Assembly: GCA_000310025.1 (NCBI GenBank) | Contig: FN649726.1 | Location: forward strand, 2,870,052-2,912,323 | Origin: Ectocarpus siliculosus | Taxonomy: Eukaryota; Sar; Phaeophyceae; Ectocarpales; Ectocarpaceae | Length of the DNA stretch: 42,272 nucleotides | Reading direction: 5' to 3' | Part shown: piece after piece, positions 30,601-40,252 of the stretch | Layout: each line of letters begins with the position of its first letter | Position numbering within the stretch: the stretch's first letter is position 1 | Notes under the pieces: model-generated | Databases searched by the model: none | Told to the model about the DNA's origin: nothing | The model's input: the letters and a program-made list of their open reading frames with translations, nothing else | Translations under genes and position numbers: made by a program

Positions 30601-33600
30601 CACAACTGCAGCAGCAGTTGGGCACACCTGCCCCTCCGCGCGCCTCCTCCATTTCCCCTGACGTTTCAACACCCATCTTTTGTCGATCCTCCCTGTCCTA
30701 TGTATGTATGTGTGCCAACGGGTGGAATCGATTTCGATCCTGAATGCAGGTGGTCGGACGTATCACAGCCGGAGTCGACCCGGACTCCATACAAGTATCA
30801 TCCGGGCAGTGCGCGTACATAACGACGGGCGCGAAGCTCCCCCAAGGAGCGGACGCAGTCGTAAAGGTGAGAGGGCTGGTGGGATGCGGAGGGCCGCGCG
30901 GCAGGGGGGGGGGGGGGGGGGGGGGNNNNNNNNNNNNNNNNNNNNNNNNNNNNNNNNNNNNNNNNNNNNNNNNNNNNNNNNNNNNNNNNNNNNNNNNNNN
31001 NNNNNNNNNNNNNNNNNNNNNNNNNGGGGGGGGGGGGGGGGGGGGGGCATCCACCATGGTTTTTGTGTTGGAGCAGATCTGATGTTTTTTGCGGGTGTAG
31101 TATGGCGTTATGTAGTGTTGCTCGCAGCAGGTTGTTTGCAGGTTGGGGGTACGCAAGACCGCACACGCGCAATCCCAACAGCCTTTTGTGTACGTTATGT
31201 TGTTGTTTGCAGCGCAGGCCCTGCGCGGTCCGGACACAACCCTGTACCCGCCACCCTGTTCTTCGTTGCGTATACAGCCTTGTCTCTTGCAGTGGTTCAG
31301 GCTTAGTAGTAGCAGCGGCAGCGATCGCCCTGTGCCAGATGATGAAGGCATAGTGCGGTGACTGCTTGGTGCAGGTGTGCATGATGTGTTGACGAGAGAG
31401 TCGCGCACACCCCACGTCGCACAGGGGGTTGGCCCCGTGGTGTATAAGGAAGATCGAACTGGCTGTCGTCGCGCGTGCATGTCCCTGTCGAACTGAAGCA
31501 TGATGCCGCTACAACAATTCCGTGCTTTTTTCGTCACTGCTCTCGCGGCGCGAAAACAGAAAGTTTTCTCACGCCGCGGTAGCAGCACCTGTGTTTTGGG
31601 GGTCTAGCCGCCTGCCCTTCTCCCCCTGCCCCTTCCCTCCCTCGCTGCCTGCTCGGTGTGAAGGTAGGCATCATCCTTATTTCGTCTCCACCTACGCCGC
31701 CTGCTTGCTTGCTTCCCTTCCTCACTCCCTGCCCTCTTGCCTGCTACTTGCCTCTCTGCCGTCCGATAGGTGGAGGACACGGCTGCAGTGGACGGCGAGG
31801 ACCCGACGACGTTCAGCGCGGAGGAGACGTCCGTGCGAATCTTGAAAGGGGTGCGGGCGGCGCAGAGCGTCCGTCCAGTGGGACACGATATCACAGAGGG
31901 GGCGACGGTGTTGCGGGCCGGCGAGGTCATACAGGCTGCTGAGGTGGGTGGTTTGGGGGAGGGCGGATGCGCGGGTGGTGTTCTTGGTCCCAAAGTGTGC
32001 TCTCTCTCTGCCTATGCTCACGGGCGGGGGGTGTTTTTTCCTGCCTCCCTTGCTGCGCTAGATTTCTGCCAGTTGTGTCGCACAATATTTTGCCATTTCT
32101 GACGTTCTTGCACACGTACTCTTCAACTAGTCTAGAGGAGTGGATGACAGGTGTATTGTTCCTACAATCTAACAAACCAGCAAGCTGTCAATAGACACTG
32201 CGCCGTGTCCCCTGTGAAGGTTACATTTTACAATACACGACACAACGGAGGGATTCTCCCCGATATTGACCCAGTAGAGAACTGCAGGGGATGTATTGTA
32301 AAATGTAAGTTTCCTATACAGATGATTTGTACTTAGCACCAGCTGGCATCACTGATATAAATCATCAGTGCATAGACTTAAACAATACTCAAAATAAGTC
32401 CAGTACCCAGCCGGTTTTCCTCCACTCACTGAAAAGACTCCACCACATCCCGTTCGACTGTGGGTATATCTCGAATGGGTAGTCTTTCTGTGCGTGTATT
32501 TATTTTTCCTTAATTGGAAGAGTAGGATTTTGCGGACACAAGCATCCCTGCCCTGTGTAGCGGGATGAGGCTACGGCGACCTTGGGAAGTTGCTGCTCCG
32601 TCGCCTACGGAAGGGGCCTGAGTCGTCAGGGATATCAAGTGACGTTTTGTGAGAGCGGGCCCTGGTGACACCGCTTGATCAACACTCCTTCGTTACTGCT
32701 GTATGTGCGTAAATCCTCTGCTCGTTCTGTGCCTTGGTGGCTACTGTATTATCACTTCACTTACATGTAGATACAATGTAGTAGGTATTTTCAGTTCTGC
32801 TCTGCGCGCTTTGTGCACGACTGAGCGCGTTCTTGGGGGCACACTTTTTGAGGGCCAAGCGCATTGTCCAGGAACCCCAGTCTTGTGTTTCGATGTGCCC
32901 CTTTGCTTTCCCACTATGCCTGCCTATCTACCCTTGGCAGATTGGACTGCTGGCTACCGTGGGGGTGGCTGACGCGCCCGTTATTCCGCGTCCGAGAGTT
33001 GGCGTGATGTCTACGGGAGACGAGCTGGTGGAGCCCGGGGAGAAGATTTGCGGCGGTTTCATCCGCGACAGCAACAGGTGAATGGAATGGCCTTTGCTGC
33101 TGGCCTTTTGCCGCAAGAAAAGTGGGTAGTCCCCCTGCCAATCGGAGGGTCGGAGGCTGCTACAGCAGTACCTTGCCGTTGTCGTAAAGAAAGGTCGAGA
33201 GGCTGCTATTTTACAGCAATACCTCCGGTGGAGGAGATGCCAGGAGGCTAAGACGCCGTCCTGAGAATCGCCGGCGGGTCCGCTGGCGGCTCGTCACTGA
33301 TCGTCGGAGGGGGGTGGGACGTCTTACTACGCCTATAAAACGGTCTACACACACGCTTGCCAAGAACCACGAGGCGTTTCCTGGCTCCCCTGATAGCTTA
33401 TATCCCCCCCTCCCCCGACTGCTGCGAAAACCCGCCATATCGCTCCGTCCCGGTATTGTACGGATACCGAGGTCAATGGTCTAACGCCTACGGCATGCGT
33501 TTACATGAGTACGCCCCCCCCCCTCCCCCGACTGTTGCCCCCCTCGAACCTCGAAATCACCGTTTTTGACTCTTCCCAGAGCCACCCTCCTCGCGGCGGT

Positions 33601-36600
33601 GGCTTCGATGGGTGGGGTGCCCGTGGACCTGGGGATTGTTAAGGACAAGGAAGCTACGCTCAAGGGTGCCGTGGAAGCGGCCCTGGAGCAGTGCGACGTG
33701 CTGGTCACCTCCGGAGGGGTCTCCATGGGGGAGGCCGACCTGCTTAAACCCATCCTCGAGGTGCCTTACGCGCGTGTGGAGTGTAACCAGATTTTTTTGG
33801 GCGTGCAGAGAACCCGTCCAGCTGTTGGTTTTCTTGCGGTGTGGAGTCACAATAGGAGCTTGTTTTTTGTTTTGCCGCTGGTGTCTCCTTTGTAACTGTT
33901 ACAGCAGACAGCCAACAGCACACTCTCCGCCTTTTTAGAGCAAACGGTAGGAGTATTCGATGCATTCGGGTACGGAAAGGCTAGCGCGGCGATGAAATCC
34001 TTTTTGGTATCCCTCTCTCTTGTTTCCCCCCCCGCCCGTAACGTTTTCCCGGTGCCGCCGGCACGGGCCTTGCGGCAAAAGACGCCGCGCTGTGTTGTCT
34101 TTCTGAAACCGTAATGTGTCTCCGTGTCCACGCTGATTTGGGTATGTTGCTACCTTTTTTTTTTTCTCGCCCCAATATTCTCGCGGACGAACGCTGCGAA
34201 AACAGTCGCTAGGGACGGTTCACTTCGGGCGAATCCGCATGAAGCCCGGCAAGCCTACGACCTTCGCGACGACGTCCGGGGGAGGCGGCGACGACGGCGG
34301 CGGCGGCCCCGCCCGACCCCGCCTGGTCTTCGCCCTCCCCGGCAACCCGGCGAGTAGCCTGGTGTGCTCGCACCTGTTCGTGGCCCCCGCGCTGCGAAGA
34401 ATGCGGGGCTACGCCCTTCCCGATTGCATGCCGGCGCAGGTGCGTGCGTACCGAGCGTGTAGTCAAAGCCTAGCGGTGCAGCGGTAATAGAGGCAGGCAG
34501 GAGTGTGCGAATGGTGTCCACGGGCGCATTGGTGAAAAAAAAAGGAAGACAGTGGTGACTTTGTGTCTACGGTCGGGGGGGTCCCCGTGCGCCTGCCCAC
34601 CCTTTGCGTGCTTGCCTCTGGTGCCGCATCCCGTCCGTGGCACTGTCGAAGGCGTCCTTTGCCACCACTTATGTACCTCGATTGCCCGCGTGAGGAAGAC
34701 CGACGCGCCTCGTAGTGAGAGCATAACGGTGGAGGAGTAGGTATGTTTGTTTTTTGGCGTGCTGCGGGTTTGGGGAGGTCGTGCTCCCTGGTCTGTGAAT
34801 CTCTGGTCGCACTCCCCGTACACACGGCCCGCCCGTCACAAAAAGTATACGCATGCCCCCTTTGCCTAAAGTACGAGCTTTTTCATAACTTGGACGAGTG
34901 GGATCGTGATCTGAGAAATCGTCCCGAAGGCACTGGCCCCGTCGAGTATGGTGGGGCTTGCTGCGGTTGGTCCTCCGCCCCCCCTCCCCCCCCCTCCCGC
35001 CGGCCCCAATCCAACAGTTAGGCGTCCCCCCTGCCCCTTCTGCCTGCCGCGTGGTGCCGATCCTTCGGGGAAACGTATCAGGTGGACGCGCGTTTGACTG
35101 CCCCCCTCCGACTAGACTCCGTCCGGCCGGAGTACCACCGCGCGGTGGTGTCCTGGAACAACATCGCGGGCCGTTTCGACGCGGCTAGCACGGGCAACCA
35201 GATGAGCTGTAGGTGAGACGAGTCATGTCATGCAACAGGCGTGAGCGGTGTGGCCGCAATTCGTCGTGGGTGAAGGGGGGCATGTAGTCGTCAGTTGTAC
35301 AATACCCGGAGTGAGTTTGCACGTGTCGTTGGGTAAAAATGTAAAAATGATGGCAACAGGGGTGACCGTCGTAGTTTGGTCGGTGTGTACGGGTGCATGC
35401 CATCTTCAACGAACCGATCGGCGTCATTCTCGTGTTATGGGAAAACAAAAACTCTCGATCAAGAAGGTCCCTCTCCCACACCTCCCGAATACAACAGAAC
35501 TCGGGGAAAACATGCATATTGTAGTGATCCATGATTTACCGCTGTGTGACGCTTTTTTCGCCCCTGAAATGTTTCTGGGATTCGTGGGGGATTGTCTCAG
35601 GTTACTGTCCATGAAGTCGGCCAACGCGCTCCTGTGCGTGCCCCGGGGGGAAGGCGAGCTGGCGGCGGGACAACAGCTCCCCGCTATCCTGATCGGCGAG
35701 CTGCCCCCTCCGTCGGGTGTCAGCTGCTTCCACGCGAAGGTGAAAAATCGCCGTGAGCTAAAGCGCGCGCACTTCTGAGTCTCGGTGCGCTTGCTTTGAA
35801 AACGAAAGCATACCGGCGGCCAAGAGTTTTGTTGTTTTGGTGTTGAAACATTGGTCGTGCATCAGTTCAGACACGCATGTTGTTTGGGAAGGTGGAGACA
35901 CGGACACGACTCGGTAGGGTGTGTGTGTGTGTGTGTGTCGTGCTGCCGTTTCCCCCGAGTGAAGACAGCGCCTTACGTCAAAAGAGCACGACCTAGTCTG
36001 GACCCCCCCCCCCCCCCCCTCTTTACGGCAAAAAAAACTTTCCCTTTCTTGCTGGAACGCTTATGCGATCGCCTGTGCGTGTCACACACAGCGTGGTGCT
36101 TGCGGTCAGGAAAGAGCATGAGCACGACCCAATCTTGGAACCACCCCCCGCCCTCTTCATGAGAAATAAGAAGCACTTGACGACCGTTTTTGCTCGAAAC
36201 GTTTAGGCGGTCGCCCTGGCTACGGGAAAGACACCATCGCCGGTGTCGCCGCTTGCCGCCGCCGGGGAGAACGGTCCCGGTGGCGGCGGCGGCGGCGGTC
36301 CCACGGGGTACGTGTCTTTCCCGCCCTCACCGCCCGCAGAGCGCAAGAAGGGGGGGGCAGTGAACTGTTGCGGCAAACGGAGGGGGGGGGGTATCGCCGC
36401 CGGCGCCACCTGGCGACTGTGGAAGTGCGTGTTGCCAAGGGCACAGCAATCATGGACACACGCACGGGAAGGGGTCCGGTGAGAGAAATGGGCTGAATAA
36501 CGTGCGCGGTATATTTACCAGACGAGACTTCGAATGTCGGCATAGTTTTTTTTCGCAATTTGTCTTTATTTTGCACAGGTTGAACCGGCGAGTTGCGACG

Positions 36601-39087
36601 GGTTTGGTGGTGGAGGGAGTAGTGGCCCGGATGACCGCGATTTCGTTGTTTCGAATGCGGGATGCACCCGGCGCGCTGTTTTTTTGTTGTTCCATGCTAT
36701 TGACGTTACGTGCGTCCAATCTCTGTGTGCGTGCGTGCGTGCGCAAAAGCAAGACTTGTGTACTGGGTCAAGAGCAGGGCCTACCTCATCGTGATTGAGC
36801 ACTCGCTGGCTTCTGAAGAGAGAGCCCGAATCGGCTCTATTATCCCATCGGCTACAATCGAACGTGTGAACGGGTGGAGGCACATCCTCGCGCTCACTCG
36901 CTCACTCTCTCTGCCGCAAGGAGAACTGTAGTTGAGAAATGTGGATCTCTCGTCTCTCCTTCTCTCTTGACGCCCCCCCCCGCTTCTTTTCTCTCTCGCA
37001 TTCGTTTTCGGCTGCTTGTTATCTTTCTTGCTTACGCAGGAGGCGCCCGCAGGACTCACGTGAACGCCTGCTTGCTGACCGTCAGCGACCGCGCCTCGCA
37101 GGGGGTTTACGAAGACCTCAGCGGCCCGGCCATGAGGCAGGTCCTGGAAAACAAGGTATGAATACGAGGAGGCCTCCCCCCAGCCCCTCCCGGCCGCCCT
37201 CTGGACATCAAGGCACTCGAACCGGGCAAATGCCGCTGTCTCTACACTCACGCCCGGGCGCTTGTCACGGCGGTTGGCGGACCCGATGTTTTGGGGCCGT
37301 GTACCGGGAGCAATGCCGCGCCCCAAGTCTCAGGGTGCTCGCTTGCCCCCCCCCCCGCCCCGCCCCCCCCCTCCCGGTGTTTGCCACCGGGGTTGGGTTT
37401 TCGTCGCTTGGCAACGACGTTGTAAAACAAGCCCCCCCCTCGGTGTTTGCCATTGGGATTGGGTTTTCGTCGCTTGGCAACGACGTTGTAAAACAAGCCA
37501 ATTCACTTCGTGAACTCGGCAACCAGGCAAACGTTTGTTTTTTTTTTCCTCTGTTTTTTTTTTGGCGGTAACCATAATGGTGGTCGAGTAGATCATGTTG
37601 TGCGGGGTGGAGAACCCTCACTCCGCGCAAGGGGGATCGCACCACGTTGTGTTAAAATGGTCAAGCATCTTCGAGGCAGTTACACAGTGCTTACAACTGT
37701 CACTGGAAGTGAAAGCACCAGGAAATAAATTAAGTCATACGCAGCTGTCATCCGTACGCAAGGAAGTAAGCACAAGATACCGAACACACCCTTAGCAGGA
37801 TGCAGCTCACCCTTCATGCGACTCGCCGAATACCTCACGGCGCTTCGCGCTTGGTGATGTGAGAGCCTGGTCCGGTGAGAACCCGGCGTGCTCCGTCCCG
37901 GCTTTGTAGGGATGCGAGGTCAATGGTCTAACGACTACGGCATGCACGACTATGAGTACACACCCCCCCCCCCCCGCCCCGCCCTAACCTTCTGGCCGTT
38001 TTTGTTGGTTGTTGTTTCTTTCGACAATCGAACAGGAACTGGCTTTTGACACAACCGTAGTGGACACCCTCGTTGTTCCTGACGAGCCGGAACAAATTCA
38101 GGTTTGTTGTAGTGTAAGGAGGGAGCTTGTCAGTGGTAGGGAGGTTGTACAACAAGAAACTGGCCGTGCTAGCCCCCCCCGCTGCGACCGTCACCACGTA
38201 TTTTTCCTCTTGGGTGTTTTAGCCCCTCCCTCCCCACGTGCTGTTGTCATGACCGGCATGTCGTAGTCTAGTTTCACACGCTAGCTCTCCTACACCCCTG
38301 ATCTCGATGGAGTTGTGTCCATTGACCAGTACCTCCCCTTTAACCCTTACCTCGATGCCTTTGTTTGCTTGAATCGGTAGCTCTCTTCTAACCCCGATTT
38401 CGATTACTTCGTTGCCATGAACCGGTAGCTCTCCTCTAACCCGATCTCGACGGATCTGTTTACGCGAACCGGTGCAGGCGGCGGTGAAGAAGTGGTGCGA
38501 CGACTCATCGATAGACCTGGTCCTGACTTCGGGGGGCACTGGGTTCGGGCGCCGAGACCTCACGCCGGAAGCCATTCGCCCCCTGCTTCACAGGTCAGCA
38601 ATGTGTGACGTGGTGACGGTCTTCTTCGCGCGAGAGCTGCTGCCGTTAACCGCTGTGGTGAAAGCCCACTCGCCACCAACGGTTTCCACTGTCTCCTTTC
38701 CCCGCCCTCCCCCCCCCCTCCGGTCCCTAGAGAACGAAGAGCGGTGGTATGAACAAAGGCGTTGTACAAAACACCAACCCCCGATATAACTGGCCGCGTT
38801 CGTCCCGCCCGCATTATTCGTTATTTTCCTTTCCCGCTACTGCTGTGCTGGTCGCCCGTGTGTGCCTGCCCCGCCGCAGGGAGGCGCCTGGCGTCGTGCA
38901 CGCGATCTACCAGGGCGGTCTCAAGTTCACCCCGCTGGCGGTGCTGTCCCGCCCGGTGGCGGGCACCCGGAACAACACCCTCGTGGTGACCCTGCCGGGC
39001 AGCGTGAAGGCGGTGAAGGAGAATCTGGGGTCGATGGTGCCGCTGCTGCCGCGCATCGTGAACCTTCTCAAGGGGAACCCCTGCTGA
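27699..39087 (+). CDS. CNX1: Cnx1/gephyrin-type molybdenum cofactor synthesis protein (MoeA-MogA fusion), 14 exons
   Basis: Catalyses the last steps of molybdenum cofactor synthesis: the G domain adenylates molybdopterin and the E domain inserts molybdate. Exons: 27699-27843, 28730-28839, 30750-30866, 31770-31943, 32941-33077, 33580-33760, 34206-34439, 35082-35212, 35601-35739, 36207-36307, 37053-37155, 38036-38101, 38478-38593, 38880-39087; all phases agree, 653 aa. The E (MoeA-like) half comes first: [87 protein letters not shown]. The G (MogA-like) half follows: [56 protein letters not shown]. The E-then-G order is that of plant Cnx1; animal gephyrin is reversed. The linker exon 10 has a second in-phase donor after 36478, which would add 57 Gly/Arg-rich residues. 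Intron 3 contains an assembly gap, but no known domain portion is missing. Confidence 0.93.
30904..31047. other. Assembly gap (100 N) bordered by G homopolymers
   Basis: N runs from 30926 to 31025, exactly 100, the usual placeholder for a gap of unknown size. It is bordered by 22 G on each side (30904-30925 and 31026-31047). It lies in intron 3 of the Cnx1 gene, between two exons whose phases and protein alignment agree, so no coding sequence is obviously lost. Confidence 0.95.
32221..32308. repeat. 88-bp hairpin with a perfect 17-bp stem
   Basis: TTACATTTTACAATACA (32221-32237) and its exact reverse complement (32292-32308) enclose a 54-base loop. It lies in intron 4 of the Cnx1 gene. It could be a tiny MITE, a terminal-repeat remnant or an RNA hairpin; the sequence alone does not decide. 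Confidence 0.6.
32466..32513 (+). repeat. 50-bp dispersed repeat, copy 2
   Basis: Inverted relative of 22211-22260, with exact shared blocks ATATCTCGAATGGG and GTAGTCTTTCTGT. It lies in intron 4 of the Cnx1 gene, about 160 bases after the 88-bp hairpin. Confidence 0.6.
33151..33234. repeat. Imperfect tandem duplication in Cnx1 intron 5
   Basis: GGAGGCTGCTACAGCAGTACC is followed about 45 bases later by GAGAGGCTGCTATTTTACAGCAATACC. The first copy contains an exact TACAGCAGT, the 9-mer that recurs through the window. Confidence 0.5.
33468..33520. repeat. Fragment of the dispersed repeat family (3' end)
   Basis: It matches the last 50-60 bases of the repeats at 15698-16660 and 37576-37976 (GAGGTCAATGGTCTAACG, CTACGGCATGC, ATGAGTAC, then a C tract). 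It lies in intron 5 of Cnx1. Confidence 0.65.
37375..37502. repeat. 66-bp tandem duplication in Cnx1 intron 11
   Basis: Two head-to-tail copies begin cggtgtttgcca at 37375 and 37441 and end gttgtaaaacaagcc. They differ at a few positions near the start. Each copy contains ACGACGTTGTAAAAC, a 15-mer that also occurs in lacZ-alpha cloning vectors, but the surrounding sequence is not vector. Confidence 0.75.
37576..37976. repeat. Dispersed repeat copy B (uninterrupted)
   Basis: About 400 bases closely matching 15698-16660 minus its MITE. This copy keeps the TA-containing empty site (near 37681) where the MITE inserted in copy A. It ends in a C homopolymer and lies in intron 11 of Cnx1, about 60 bases before the next exon. 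Confidence 0.75.
38282..38477. repeat. 48-bp minisatellite abutting a splice acceptor
   Basis: About four imperfect units follow the pattern TAGCTCTCCTCTAACCCCGATCTCGAT...TTG...GAACCGG, with starts near 38282, 38329, 38378 and 38427. The last unit ends at GGTGCAG, the acceptor of Cnx1 exon 13. Earlier units end in ACCGGTAG or similar, so each carries a pyrimidine-rich stretch and a potential AG acceptor. Confidence 0.65.
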
Positions 39088-40252
39088 AAAGAAGGGGTTT
39101 CGATTATTACACAAAAGGAGACGGATGATGCTGCAAGGGTCTGCTGTGGGTGCGTGGTGTTTTGCCCGGAAGCACCATCGCACCGGTGCGCGGACGGAAC
39201 GACGACGACGACGACAGCGACGACGCCACGCCCGATAATGGTGTTATAAGACGCCAGAAGAATCGCGCTCGCGTTCGTGGAGTCTTCCCAGCTTAAGCGC
39301 GCGCGGGGTGGGGCGCGACGGGCTCGCCAAGGCGGATTTTGGCTCATGAGCGTGCAGCAGCGTTTGTTCTGGTGCGTTGCACGGGGAGGGACGGCTGCCG
39401 GGGATGTCAAAATTTCGAGGAGCAACGGATTGGGGTGGGCTTGGTGGGGGGACCGTGTTGCCGTCCCTGTCCGTTTCATTGAAGAAGTGTCGGGCTTGTG
39501 TTAACGTGTGTGTTGGGGGTGGTGGTGGTGGTGGTGTGTAATCTCTCTCCGGTTATGGCTGGTAGAATAAGTGTCCTGTGATGTATCATTGCACGATCTG
39601 TATCTAAGTCTTCGTGTCGCAGCAGACAAGCCGAGTGACGTACCGCAGGGAACGAAGGGCGCTTTGGCGCCAGCTAAATCAGCCCCCCACGCCGAAGAAG
39701 AGTATATATACTGTGTATGGTGCCTTGCGCTGAAGCCAGCTCTCGAGCCGTCTTTGCCGTGGAATTTTTTTTTGTCGACAGGTGTAAAAAGCACGCGCAT
39801 GCCATTCGTGTAATCTTAATTGTTGGAAGTAAATACAGCGGAGGTTTGTGGTTGACGGGGTTTCGCACTTTCGCGCGCAGTTTTGTCCCCAATTAGACCA
39901 ATTTTTAATGCATTTGTGCGCTTTCCGCCGAAAACGCCAGTACACTTGAAAAAGAAGGTTACCATGGAACAGCCTGGAAGCAGCACGAAAACTTCCGCAC
40001 TCGCTATAATAGGGTTGGAACAGCAGTCTGCGGGGAAGGAGCACGGCGTATAGTGTCTCGAAGGTTGGCAACCGCGTGCCTTTCGCAGCAGTCAGCGGTG
40101 TCGCGGGGTTGGAGCCAAGTCGAGCGACGGCGGAATCCTCCTTCGGTGTGGGAAGGTGGAATGCGATGCCCCTCTCTCCCTCCGCAGGCAGCTTCCGAAA
40201 CCACCACGCGGCAAGAGCTTGCACCTGTTTCGTTTTCCGAACGACAACGATA
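39088..40252. other. Convergent intergenic region between Cnx1 and the BART gene
   Basis: The two genes end toward each other here, so it should hold both 3' UTRs and polyadenylation signals. A short GAC repeat lies near 39201-39219 and a GGT repeat near 39518-39537. No convincing exon or RNA gene is seen. Confidence 0.5.

Noticed and set aside
37375-37502. Cloning-vector contamination
   Set aside because: Only a 15-mer matches vector. The flanks are intronic repeat sequence and the unit is tandemly duplicated, which vector would not explain.
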